Assembly: GCA_018055865.1 (NCBI GenBank) | Contig: JAGPGR010000007.1 | Location: forward strand, 1-17,209 | Origin: Paludibacteraceae bacterium | Lineage (GTDB): Bacteria; Bacteroidota; Bacteroidia; Bacteroidales; Paludibacteraceae | Length of the DNA: 17,209 nt | Direction of reading: 5' to 3' | Part shown: in pieces, positions 8,597 through 16,303 of the stretch | Layout: the number at the start of each line of letters is the position of its first letter | How positions within the stretch are numbered: position 1 is the first letter of the stretch | Position numbers and translations under genes: made by a program | The notes under the pieces: generated by a model | Told to the model about the DNA's origin: nothing | Database searches by the model: none | The model's input: the letters and a program-made list of their open reading frames with translations, nothing else

Positions 8597-8697
8597 ATCC
8601 CCCATAGAGGACTTAAAAGACAAATTCTCTGAAAATAATGTATACAAACAATTAAATACTGTGCTCTTAAAGTCCCCTATGGGGGATTTAGGGGGCT
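8587..8697 (+). repeat. Paired palindromic spacer element, near-perfect inverted arms
   Basis: The left arm 8587-8620 and the reverse complement of the right arm 8665-8697 share AGCCCCCTAAATCCCCCATA, then G, then GGACTT after one mismatch (27 of 28 identical). The 44-bp middle is AT-rich. Each arm can also fold alone (TCCCC-TAT-GGGGA in the right arm). The left arm contains the stop codon of the dehydrogenase gene (8594-8596). The GGGGG of the right arm (8691-8695) lies 9 bases before the next ATG. Confidence 0.93.
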
Positions 8698-8704
8698 TCT
8701 TATT

Positions 8705-10003
8705 ATGAAACAATTAGACATTCAGTTAATGCATCCGGTGGAACAAATCAATGTTATCATCGGACGAATTTACAAAAGCGGAATGACCACCACATCCGGT
8801 GGAAACATTTCCATCAGAGACACCAATGGCGATATCTGGATTACGCCTTCGGGAGTGGATAAAGGTAATCTGACCACCAAAGACATCATGTGTGTAAAGA
8901 ATGACGGAACAGTCGTTGGGTTACACAAACCCTCGTCTGAGTTTCCCTTTCACAAAGCCATCTTCGAATCACGTCCTGATATTTCGGCAATCATTCACGC
9001 GCATCCGCCCGCATTGGTTGCATTCAGCATTGCCCGTGTAGTGCCTGATACCAAGGTTGTTCCACAGGCACATAATATTTGCGGTGACATCGGATTTGCT
9101 CCTTACGGAACACCCGGAAGTGAAGACCTCGGCAAAAAGATAGCTAACGAGTTCATAAAGAATCCTTATAAAGCCGTGATTATGGAAAATCACGGTGTAG
9201 TCCTCGGCGGAAGCGATATGATGGATGCTTATCAACGATTCGAAACACTTGAATTCTGCTGTCGTACCATAGTGAATGGTGGAAAATTGGGTAAAGTAAA
9301 TTACCTGACAGATAATCAGGTGGCAAGCTACGTCAATCATTTTCCTAAAAATATAACTCATTTTATGGATGTAGAATATCCATCAGACGAGCGGGCTTTA
9401 CGTTCGGATATGGTGAATATCATTCGTCGTGCCTGTAACCAGGGACTGATGATTTCTACATACGGAACTGTTTCCGTACGCTGGAAAAACGACGATTTCC
9501 TGATTACGCCCCGCGATGTTGCCCGATGGGATATCTTGTCGAGTGATATTGTTCAAATCAAAAATGGGATGGCTGAAGCCGGAAAAACGCCAAGTCGCTC
9601 TGTAGCATTGCATCAGCGGATTTATCAATTGAATCCGCATATTAACTCCATCATATGTACTCAGCCCGTGAACCTGATGGCACACGCGGTGAGCGGAACC
9701 AAATTCGACGTGAGAACTATCCCTGAAAGTTGGATTTTCTTGCAGGATGTGCCTTCCATTGAGTTTGGCGACCTGTATGATGATATTGACCGGATTGCCA
9801 ACATGTTCAGCACTAATCGGGTACTTTTGGTGGAAAATGATAGTGTTTTTGTAACCGGTGATAAATTACTGAATACATTTGACTACCTGGAAGTTGCCGA
9901 ATTTTCAGCCAATTCGCTCGTGATGGCATCAGGTATAGGGCCGCTGCAACCGATTGGAGATAAGGAAATCGAAGATTTGAGAGTGGCGTTTAATGTGAAG
10001 TGA
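8705..10003 (+). CDS. Tandem-duplicated class II aldolase/adducin-family protein, second domain degenerate
   Basis: A 432-residue cytoplasmic protein made of two class II aldolase domains, about 1-205 and 225-420. Domain 1 keeps every key residue: SGGNIS at 31-36, TPSG at 47-50, Glu79 (PSSEF), zinc histidines His98 and His100 (HAHPP) and His163 (ENHGVV). Such enzymes cleave or epimerise ketose phosphates such as fuculose 1-phosphate and ribulose 5-phosphate. In domain 2 the equivalent positions are Ser299, Cys318, Gln320 and Asp379, so metal binding and catalysis there are probably lost, while the framework (LITPRDVARWD, PSRSVALH) is retained. The true substrate is unknown; from context a deoxy-ketose 1-phosphate is plausible. 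It is the last gene of the + block and converges on the regulator at 10161. The ATG follows the spacer repeat closely. Confidence 0.88.
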   Translation: MKQLDIQLMHPVEQINVIIGRIYKSGMTTTSGGNISIRDTNGDIWITPSGVDKGNLTTKDIMCVKNDGTVVGLHKPSSEFPFHKAIFESRPDISAIIHAHPPALVAFSIARVVPDTKVVPQAHNICGDIGFAPYGTPGSEDLGKKIANEFIKNPYKAVIMENHGVVLGGSDMMDAYQRFETLEFCCRTIVNGGKLGKVNYLTDNQVASYVNHFPKNITHFMDVEYPSDERALRSDMVNIIRRACNQGLMISTYGTVSVRWKNDDFLITPRDVARWDILSSDIVQIKNGMAEAGKTPSRSVALHQRIYQLNPHINSIICTQPVNLMAHAVSGTKFDVRTIPESWIFLQDVPSIEFGDLYDDIDRIANMFSTNRVLLVENDSVFVTGDKLLNTFDYLEVAEFSANSLVMASGIGPLQPIGDKEIEDLRVAFNVK

Positions 10004-10128
10004 ATCGGAGCCTTTTCAACCTTTGGAGGAGGTGTTTTCACCCCGGATTCACCTACAGTCAGAGTTTTAGAATCGTTGCTACGCACGTGAATTAAAATCA
10101 GGAAACATCTCTCTATTGTAATCGCCCA

Positions 10129-10157
10129 AAAGTCCCCCGGGGGGGATTTAGGGGGTC
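10129..10157 (-). repeat. Single palindromic spacer arm in the convergent gap, possible terminator
   Basis: AAAGTCCCCCGGGGGGGATT followed by TAGGGGGTC is a right-type arm of the same repeat family, three bases past the regulator's stop codon. Read on the minus strand it gives TCCCC, a short loop, GGGGA, then CTTTT, which could act as a weak intrinsic terminator for the regulator. No left arm is recognisable in 10004-10128; that stretch holds only a weak 7-bp inverted repeat (GTGAATC at 10000, GATTCAC at 10046). Confidence 0.6.
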
Positions 10158-10160
10158 GTT

Positions 10161-13100
10161 TTATTTGATCATACTCGGCGCCATTCCGAAATGCTTCGTA
10201 AAGCAACGGGTGAAATATTTCGGGTCATTAAAACCAACTTCGAAGGCAATCTCAGAAATATTGAGATTGCCTTTTTGTTTCAGAATCAGTTCGTGAGCTA
10301 CCGTAAGACGGTAGTTTCGAATGAATTGCACCGCAGGTTGTCCGGTGAGAATATTCATTTTCTTGTTCAGCAGGGTTTTGCTTATTCCCATATCCGAAAT
10401 AAAATCGACAACTTCGTAATTCGGATTTTGATAGTTTGTTTTCACGGTCTGAATAGCCTGACGGATGAATTTTTCATCATTCGATTCTTCACCGAAATTC
10501 AGTTCTTTTAAGTCCATATTCAGACTGAATCTTCGTTGATAGTTGCGCCGGGCTTCAAGCATATTGTTGATACGGGCGAGCAACAATTCGGAGTCGAAAG
10601 GTTTTGCCAGAAAATCATCCACACCCAGTTTATAACTGCTTATTTGTGTTTCTACATTCGATTTGGCTGTAAGCATCAGGAATGGAATGTGTGAAATGGA
10701 AAAATCTGATTTAACCTGCTTTGAGAGCTCCAGACCATCCATTACCGGCATCATCAAATCGCTGACAATAAAATCAATTGTTTTGGATTTGAGCATTTGC
10801 AGGGCTTCCTGTCCGTTTTCAGCTTCTACTATTTTATAATTTTCTGAAAGAATGGAACTTATGAATTTTCGCATGTCGTGATTATCTTCCACTACGAGTA
10901 TTGATGGCTTAATACTGGAAAGATATGAATCCGGCTCAGAATTTTCACATTCGGAATTAGCTACTTCTTTCCGTTCTATTTCTTCTGTTGAAATAGCTGT
11001 ATTACTTCTTTCCAAAGGCATTAAAACACGGAAAGTGGCTCCACCTCCCCGGTTATTTTTGGCTGAAATGGTTCCGCCAAGTAATTCGGCAATCTTTGCA
11101 CATAAGTACAACCCGATACCTGTACCGCTTTGTCCTGAAACAGAAAATTTTTCGTGTTTCTTTGACTGGTAAAAACGGTCGAAAATCTGGCTAATATCAT
11201 TTTCATCAATTCCGAAACCATTGTCTTTCAGGCCGATGTAAAGTTTTTCCTGCTTGGTGTTTTTGTCATTCAGCGAACAAACATACAGCGTAATTGAACC
11301 ATTGTCAGGAGTGAATTTTATGGAATTTGAAAGCAGATTCGTTACGAGCTTCCGGATGGCTTCATCGTCGAACAGAATTTCAGGAGAATGCAACCGATAT
11401 ATCCGTCTGATTTTAATGCCCCGTTCGGAGGTGTAAGGGTCAAACGGAACCAAAATTCCATCCAGAAAAGTGATGATATTGCCGTTTTTTGTCTGAATAT
11501 TCATCTTATCACTTTCCACTTTCCTGAAATCCATCAATTGATTGATTAACGAGAGCAAATGCCTCGAATTTTGGGATACAAACTGAAGTTGTTCAATCAC
11601 TTTGGGGTTGGTGCTGAGTTTCAACGCACGTTCTATCGGTCCGGTAATGAGTGTGATAGGTGTGCGGAATTCGTGTGTGATGTTGGTAAAGAAGGAGATA
11701 CGGTCTGTCATGGATTCCTCCACTTTTGCCGACATTTCAATCAGTTGCTTTCGTTGTGTGTCGATTTTTTTATTCTGTGAAGCCAGAATTTCATTTTGCT
11801 TCATCAGCTCGTCAGCTTGTACCTCCAGTGTTTTTTTCTGGATTTGCAGCTCTTTGGTTCGTCTTTCAACCTTTTGCTGCAGCAATTCCTGCTGACTTTT
11901 CAAAGACCTGATACGCCACTTATAGATACGATAAATTCCCCATAGCATTAGAATAAATAAAAAAGAAACAAACCAGATTGTTTTATAAAAATAAGGGCGT
12001 ACAGTTATTTCAAGTTGAGTTGTTTTGTCTATCCAATCGTTGCCGCGCGACATAGCCCGTACCTGAAACGTGTACTTCCCCGGGCGAAGGTTTGTGTAGG
12101 TTATAAATCGCCTGTCAGCACCCGTATTAATCCATTTGTCGTCGAATCCAAGCAAACGATACGAGTACGAAACGGTGGATGGATTGTCGTAACCCAGCGC
12201 TGCAAATTCGATGGAGAACGATTTGTCTTTTTCGTGTAAATTTACTTTTTCAGCATAAGCGATATCGCTTTTGAGGTATCGGTTGTCGCCAAACCACACA
12301 GGTTTGTTCAATATCTGAAGTTTTGTGAAAATGATTTTTCCGGTATTTGTTGTGCTGTTTTGCTGGATTCCGATTAGCTCTGTCAATCCATAGTTGCTGC
12401 CGAAATAGATGTTTTTATTCGTTGGAGATTTGTAGAAGGCATTCCAGTAAAACTGATTGCTGATTATACCATCGTTGGTAGTATAGTTAGCAAAATGATT
12501 GGTTGCCGGATTGTAGCAGGAGAGGCCGTGTCCGGTACTTATCCATATCAATCCGTTTTCATCCTCCAGAATTCCAAAAACTGTATTGTGAGCCAGGCCG
12601 TGTTCCTTGTCGAGAAACTGAAGTTCGTACCCTTTTTTAGAATGCGACATTCTGCAAATGCCATACCCGTTGCTCCCAATCCAGATCGATTTGTCGCTGC
12701 TCAGAAACATGCTGGTAATGTTACGCATGAAAAGCGGAGCTATTTTTTCGCCGTTGCCGGTAAAGTTTACCGATTTGAATTTTGATGTTTTTCTGTTGTA
12801 TGTATTCAAACGAATAATGGCAAGTCCTTCGGAAGTACCCATATACAAGTTGTTTTCTGTGTCTGTCAGGCATCCCAGGGTTCCCCATATTCGTTGGAAC
12901 GAAGGATTTGCAAGTGGGTCAATAATTCTTTGTAATTGAAGGTCGTAAAAGAATATATTCCGGTTTGTTCCAATCCACATTCCATTGTTGATTGTGTCAT
13001 ATTTCAAAACAGCGATATATTGAGTCGGAAAATCCATGTGAGTAAAAGTGGGGTTGGACAGTCGGTTCAGATTGATGATGTTGATGCCTCCACCCCAGGT

Positions 13101-14384
13101 TCCGGCCCACAGATTGTCGTTTCCATCCATTTCGATGGTGCTCACCGAGTTATGACTTAAATCTGTGTTTGAAGTCGTGTAATGAATAAAGGAATTACTC
13201 CCTTTTAGTTTCCGGTTTAGCCCGCCTTCCACTGTTCCGAGCCAAAGATCACCATTCTTATCTTCGTAAATGGCATTTACCGGATTGGGTGAAATAGAAT
13301 TAGGATGGTCAATATCATAAATATAATTTCTGGTAATAAGCTTCGGGAGCATCATCTTGTTTATTCCGCCCGATTCGGTACCAATCCACAAAACGTCTTT
13401 GTCGGGGAGCAGGCAATTGATGAAATCGTTGGAAAGGGATGATTTGCTACCGGTTTTTGCAGAAATGCGGCTGAAATTATTATTCTCGGCGTCATAAAAG
13501 TTTAATCCCCGCAACGTTCCTATCACTAATGTTCCATCGTCAAAAAAAGCCAGATTTGTGACCATATCCTGCGAAATGGAATTCTGATCGCTTTCACTGT
13601 GGACATAATGCTCCAGGTTATAGCTGTTAATCAGATATTTATACAATCCATTGTCGGTACCTATCCAAAGTGTATTGTCTTTTTTCATCATGGATGAAAT
13701 AAATGTATTTTCACCGAAGTCAAGCGCTTCGTTCAGCTGCTTGAAACTCAAAGAACCATTGTGTGATACCAAAACCTGATAAATAATTCCTTTACTTCCT
13801 GCATAAACAGTATTGTCAATTTCATTTATCGTGGTAAATGAATGAGGACTTTCTCCTGTTTTGTTCTCAGAGGTGATTAATTTTGCGATATTTCCGTTTT
13901 TGTCAAAATCAATTTTGTAAATTTTCTCAACGGATAAAATCCAGATGCTCCCGTTCTGATCTTTTATCACACGTTGAGTATTGATGCCGGCCAGTTTGTC
14001 CATTTCTTCACTACCGGAAGTTATCGCGGCTTTTTGCATCGTGCGCAGGTTGATAACGTCAATTCCCATATTCGAAACCACCCAAAGCCGGTTGAAATTA
14101 TCCTCACTCACTTGCCGGATGTAATTGCTTTTCAGAGAAATAGGAAGACTGCTCACATTCAGTGTCATAAATTCATATCCATCGTACCGCACCAGACCGC
14201 CGCCACCGGTAGAAATCCATAAAAAACCCCGGCTGTCCCGGTACAGGTCATCAACAAAATTGTGCGGAAGCGATTCTGCTACCGTAAAACTGTTGAAGAT
14301 ATATTTTGAAGTAGTAGGATTCTGACTGTGCAAAACCGAAGCTAAAAACAAAACAGATAGAAATGCAAGTAGGTGTTTTTTCAT
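10161..14384 (-). CDS. Hybrid two-component system sensor kinase/response regulator (HTCS), arabinan-type by context
   Basis: A 1407-residue inner-membrane protein that joins periplasmic sensor, kinase, receiver and DNA-binding parts. It has a signal peptide (1-20), then two-component propeller repeats to about residue 670, with blade signatures such as WIGT at 240, 333 and 470, WLGT at 381 and WAGT at 426. A Y_Y_Y domain (about 715-795) precedes a transmembrane helix (802-820) and a coiled coil (825-890). The kinase has phospho-acceptor His904 (THEFRTP), N-box Asn1020, DNGFG at 1054-1058 and GTGIGL at 1087-1092. The receiver has Asp1167, phospho-acceptor Asp1209, Thr1239 and Lys1261. The AraC-type DNA-binding domain fills about 1305-1407. 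All catalytic residues are present, so it should be functional. Divergent placement before GH51 and GH43 suggests it senses arabino-oligosaccharides. Confidence 0.96.
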   Translation of the reverse strand: MKKHLLAFLSVLFLASVLHSQNPTTSKYIFNSFTVAESLPHNFVDDLYRDSRGFLWISTGGGGLVRYDGYEFMTLNVSSLPISLKSNYIRQVSEDNFNRLWVVSNMGIDVINLRTMQKAAITSGSEEMDKLAGINTQRVIKDQNGSIWILSVEKIYKIDFDKNGNIAKLITSENKTGESPHSFTTINEIDNTVYAGSKGIIYQVLVSHNGSLSFKQLNEALDFGENTFISSMMKKDNTLWIGTDNGLYKYLINSYNLEHYVHSESDQNSISQDMVTNLAFFDDGTLVIGTLRGLNFYDAENNNFSRISAKTGSKSSLSNDFINCLLPDKDVLWIGTESGGINKMMLPKLITRNYIYDIDHPNSISPNPVNAIYEDKNGDLWLGTVEGGLNRKLKGSNSFIHYTTSNTDLSHNSVSTIEMDGNDNLWAGTWGGGINIINLNRLSNPTFTHMDFPTQYIAVLKYDTINNGMWIGTNRNIFFYDLQLQRIIDPLANPSFQRIWGTLGCLTDTENNLYMGTSEGLAIIRLNTYNRKTSKFKSVNFTGNGEKIAPLFMRNITSMFLSSDKSIWIGSNGYGICRMSHSKKGYELQFLDKEHGLAHNTVFGILEDENGLIWISTGHGLSCYNPATNHFANYTTNDGIISNQFYWNAFYKSPTNKNIYFGSNYGLTELIGIQQNSTTNTGKIIFTKLQILNKPVWFGDNRYLKSDIAYAEKVNLHEKDKSFSIEFAALGYDNPSTVSYSYRLLGFDDKWINTGADRRFITYTNLRPGKYTFQVRAMSRGNDWIDKTTQLEITVRPYFYKTIWFVSFLFILMLWGIYRIYKWRIRSLKSQQELLQQKVERRTKELQIQKKTLEVQADELMKQNEILASQNKKIDTQRKQLIEMSAKVEESMTDRISFFTNITHEFRTPITLITGPIERALKLSTNPKVIEQLQFVSQNSRHLLSLINQLMDFRKVESDKMNIQTKNGNIITFLDGILVPFDPYTSERGIKIRRIYRLHSPEILFDDEAIRKLVTNLLSNSIKFTPDNGSITLYVCSLNDKNTKQEKLYIGLKDNGFGIDENDISQIFDRFYQSKKHEKFSVSGQSGTGIGLYLCAKIAELLGGTISAKNNRGGGATFRVLMPLERSNTAISTEEIERKEVANSECENSEPDSYLSSIKPSILVVEDNHDMRKFISSILSENYKIVEAENGQEALQMLKSKTIDFIVSDLMMPVMDGLELSKQVKSDFSISHIPFLMLTAKSNVETQISSYKLGVDDFLAKPFDSELLLARINNMLEARRNYQRRFSLNMDLKELNFGEESNDEKFIRQAIQTVKTNYQNPNYEVVDFISDMGISKTLLNKKMNILTGQPAVQFIRNYRLTVAHELILKQKGNLNISEIAFEVGFNDPKYFTRCFTKHFGMAPSMIK

Positions 14385-14404
14385 TTTTTCAGAAATTTCA
14401 AAAA

Positions 14405-14412
14405 CAAAAATA
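14405..14412 (-). promoter_or_regulatory. Candidate -7 box for the HTCS gene
   Basis: On the minus strand this reads TATTTTTG, a perfect TAnnTTTG. Transcription would start near 14398, giving a leader of roughly 14 bases before the ATG at 14384. No clear TTTG -33 box is seen at the usual distance. Confidence 0.5.
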
Positions 14413-14427
14413 GCTATAAAAATTGAA

Positions 14428-14446
14428 AAGTGTGAATATTACACTT
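14428..14446. promoter_or_regulatory. Inverted repeat AAGTGT-N7-ACACTT near the HTCS promoter
   Basis: Six-base perfect arms separated by GAATATT lie 16-34 bases upstream of the regulator's -7 box, about where a -33 element would be. It could be an operator or a chance match. Confidence 0.35.
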
Positions 14447-14457
14447 AAAAATACAAT

Positions 14458-14486
14458 TGTCCACCTTTTAAGGAGAAATGTCCACC
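14458..14486 (+). promoter_or_regulatory. Direct-repeat operator, TGTCCACC twice at 21 bp pitch
   Basis: Identical octamers occupy 14458-14465 and 14479-14486, exactly 21 bp apart start to start, or two helical turns. AraC-family activators bind such same-face direct repeats. The downstream copy ends 21 bp before a perfect -7 box, so it takes the place of the missing -33 element. This is the natural site for the adjacent HTCS protein to activate the GH51 operon. The octamers are seen directly; the binding is inferred. Confidence 0.65.
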
Positions 14487-14507
14487 CCACTGTCAGAACA
14501 ATTCAGG

Positions 14508-14515
14508 TATATTTG
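14508..14515 (+). promoter_or_regulatory. Promoter -7 box TATATTTG for the GH51-GH43 operon
   Basis: A perfect TAnnTTTG box without a TTTG -33 element, as is common in activator-dependent Bacteroidota promoters. The direct-repeat operator lies just upstream. Transcription would start near 14521, giving a leader of about 230 bases. Confidence 0.6.
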
Positions 14516-14538
14516 CAGAGGTTTGAAAATGATAAATC

Positions 14539-14560
14539 GCTGTTTTGAGCGAAAAACAGC
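14539..14560 (+). promoter_or_regulatory. Hairpin in the predicted GH51 leader
   Basis: GCTGTTTT (14539-14546) pairs with AAAACAGC (14553-14560) around a six-base loop. It is followed by seven A's rather than T's, so it is not a terminator on this strand. It could stabilise the 5' end of the mRNA. Confidence 0.4.
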
Positions 14561-14585
14561 AAAAAAACACCTTATTACCTTAAAT

Positions 14586-14599
14586 ATTTGCTAGCAAAT
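14586..14599. promoter_or_regulatory. Perfect 14-bp palindrome ATTTGCTAGCAAAT
   Basis: A perfect dyad in the predicted leader, about 70 bases downstream of the inferred transcription start. It could be a dimer-binding operator (a CRP-like or LacI-like site) or a chance palindrome in AT-rich DNA. No other copy was noticed in the window. Confidence 0.35.
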
Positions 14600-14750
14600 T
14601 TAATGTTTTTCACAAAATATTCATAAATTTTACCCGATAATTTCGATACTCTCATTCAAACCCTTTTCCTGTGCTTTTTCGGGTGTTTTTTTATAAAATG
14701 CCTTTATAACTATATTATACGGAAAATGAATAAACACTAAAAATATACAC

Positions 14751-16292
14751 ATGAAACACAAATTTTTCGTTTTTCTGATGCTGATTCTTGCATTCCAGGT
14801 TTCGGCACAGCAAAAGGCTGAAGTTACAGTCAATGTTGATAAAGGTGAATACCAAATCAATAAACACATTTACGGTCATTTTTCCGAACATCTCGGCAGA
14901 GGCATTTACGGAGGACTTTGGGTTGGCGAAAATTCGTCCATTCCGAACGTCAACGGAGTTCGCAAAGACATTATTGATGCGCTGAAACACATTCAGATTC
15001 CTAATTTGCGCTGGCCCGGAGGTTGTTTTGCCGATGAATATCACTGGATGGATGGCATTGGTCCCCGTTCCGAACGTCCAAAAATGGTCAACACACATTG
15101 GGGCGGAGTGGTCGAAGACAACAGTTTCGGAACGCACGAATTTATGAACCTCTGTGAAGCACTCGAAACAGAACCGTACATCTGCGGCAATGTGGGTAGC
15201 GGCACTGTGGAAGAAATGTCGAAATGGGTGGAATACATTACTTTCGACGGCGAAAGCCCGATGTCAAAACTTCGCAAGGAAAACGGACGCGAAAAACCCT
15301 GGAAAATAAATCTGTGGGGCGTTGGCAACGAAAACTGGGGCTGCGGCGGGAATATGACGCCCGAAGCTTATGCCGACCATTATCGCCGTTACGCTACTTA
15401 CTGCCGCAACTATAGCGACAATAAATTGTACAAAATTGCCGGCGGACCTAATGTAGATGATTATCGCTGGATGGAAGTGATGATGAAAAACATTCCGCAT
15501 TTCCTCATGAACGGCGTTTCAGTACATAACTATACATTTACCCGCGCCTGGGAAGACAAAGGCAACGCTACCGGTTTCTCCGAAGATGATTATTTCTCGC
15601 TCCTGCAACACGGAATGCGCATGGACGAAATAGTGACCAAACACGCCGAAGTGATGGACAAATACGACCCCAAAAAACGCATCGGAATGATAGTGGACGA
15701 ATGGGGCGCCTGGTACAACGTGGAACCGGGTACCAATCCGGGATTTCTTTACCAGCAAAATACCCTTCGTGATGCCATTCTGGCAGGAACTATTCTAAAT
15801 ATTTTTCATAAACATGCTGACCGGGTTCAGGTAGCCAATATTGCACAACTTGTCAACGTGCTGCAGGCTCTTTTCCTTACAGAAGGTGATAAAATGCTGC
15901 TTACTCCGACTTATCACGTTTTTGATATGTACAAAGTGCATCACGATGCCACCATGCTTCCTGTTGAAATCAGTTCACCGACTTACAGCCGATTGGGTAA
16001 ATCCATCCCTTCACTTTCGGTATCAGCCTCCAGAGATAAAAACGGAGCTGTCAATGTGTCTTTTGTGAATATTGACCCAAATCAATCAGTAGAGATTTCC
16101 TGTAATCTGAAAGACGTAAAAGGAAAACTGGCATCAGCCAATATTATTACTGCTCCAAAAATGGATTCCTACAACACATTTGACAATCCAAATCAGGTGG
16201 TACTGAAGGAATTTAAAAGCGGAAGTTTCAAAAACGGAATCCTGAAAATCAAAATTCCCGAAAAATCAGTCGTTACAGTTCAAATCAAATAA
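14751..16292 (+). CDS. Alpha-L-arabinofuranosidase, GH51
   Basis: A 513-residue secreted enzyme that removes terminal alpha-L-arabinofuranosyl groups from arabinan, arabino-oligosaccharides or arabinoxylan by a retaining mechanism. The signal peptide is [20 protein letters not shown], with cleavage likely after SAQ at 18-20 and no lipobox, so it is periplasmic. The family hallmarks are all present: [11 protein letters not shown] at 45-55, [14 protein letters not shown] at 86-99, the acid/base Glu194 in WGVGNENWG and the nucleophile Glu317 in [10 protein letters not shown] beta-sandwich domain covers roughly 400-513, as in other members, and the length is normal. The ATG at 14751 is preceded by A-rich sequence typical of Bacteroidota starts. 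The GH43 gene begins 11 bp after its stop, so the two form an operon under the promoter at 14508. Confidence 0.96.
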   Translation: MKHKFFVFLMLILAFQVSAQQKAEVTVNVDKGEYQINKHIYGHFSEHLGRGIYGGLWVGENSSIPNVNGVRKDIIDALKHIQIPNLRWPGGCFADEYHWMDGIGPRSERPKMVNTHWGGVVEDNSFGTHEFMNLCEALETEPYICGNVGSGTVEEMSKWVEYITFDGESPMSKLRKENGREKPWKINLWGVGNENWGCGGNMTPEAYADHYRRYATYCRNYSDNKLYKIAGGPNVDDYRWMEVMMKNIPHFLMNGVSVHNYTFTRAWEDKGNATGFSEDDYFSLLQHGMRMDEIVTKHAEVMDKYDPKKRIGMIVDEWGAWYNVEPGTNPGFLYQQNTLRDAILAGTILNIFHKHADRVQVANIAQLVNVLQALFLTEGDKMLLTPTYHVFDMYKVHHDATMLPVEISSPTYSRLGKSIPSLSVSASRDKNGAVNVSFVNIDPNQSVEISCNLKDVKGKLASANIITAPKMDSYNTFDNPNQVVLKEFKSGSFKNGILKIKIPEKSVVTVQIK

Positions 16293-16303
16293 CTACTGAA
16301 GGT

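Larger units (their letters stand above)
14385..14750. promoter_or_regulatory. Divergent regulatory region between HTCS and GH51 genes
   Basis: This 366-bp AT-rich gap has no plausible gene. From left to right it holds a minus-strand -7 box for the regulator, a small inverted repeat, a 21-bp-pitch direct repeat, a plus-strand -7 box, and then about 230 bp of probable GH51 leader with a hairpin and a palindrome. Each is listed separately. Confidence 0.85.

Noticed and set aside
8969-9361. 130-residue reading frame on the minus strand inside the aldolase gene
   Set aside because: It lies wholly antisense to a well-supported gene and shows no recognisable motif or sensible start context.
10000-10052. 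Inverted repeat GTGAATC/GATTCAC as a terminator for the + block
   Set aside because: The loop is about 39 bases, the stem is only 7 bp and no T-run follows.
5024-10157. Rho-independent terminators at each palindromic arm on the plus strand
   Set aside because: The GC stems are not followed by a T-run at the right place on the plus strand, and the genes appear to belong together; only the minus-strand reading at 10129-10157 has a short T-run.
10161-14384. Possible frameshift or split in the very long regulator gene
   Set aside because: A single open frame contains all expected domains in order with all catalytic residues.
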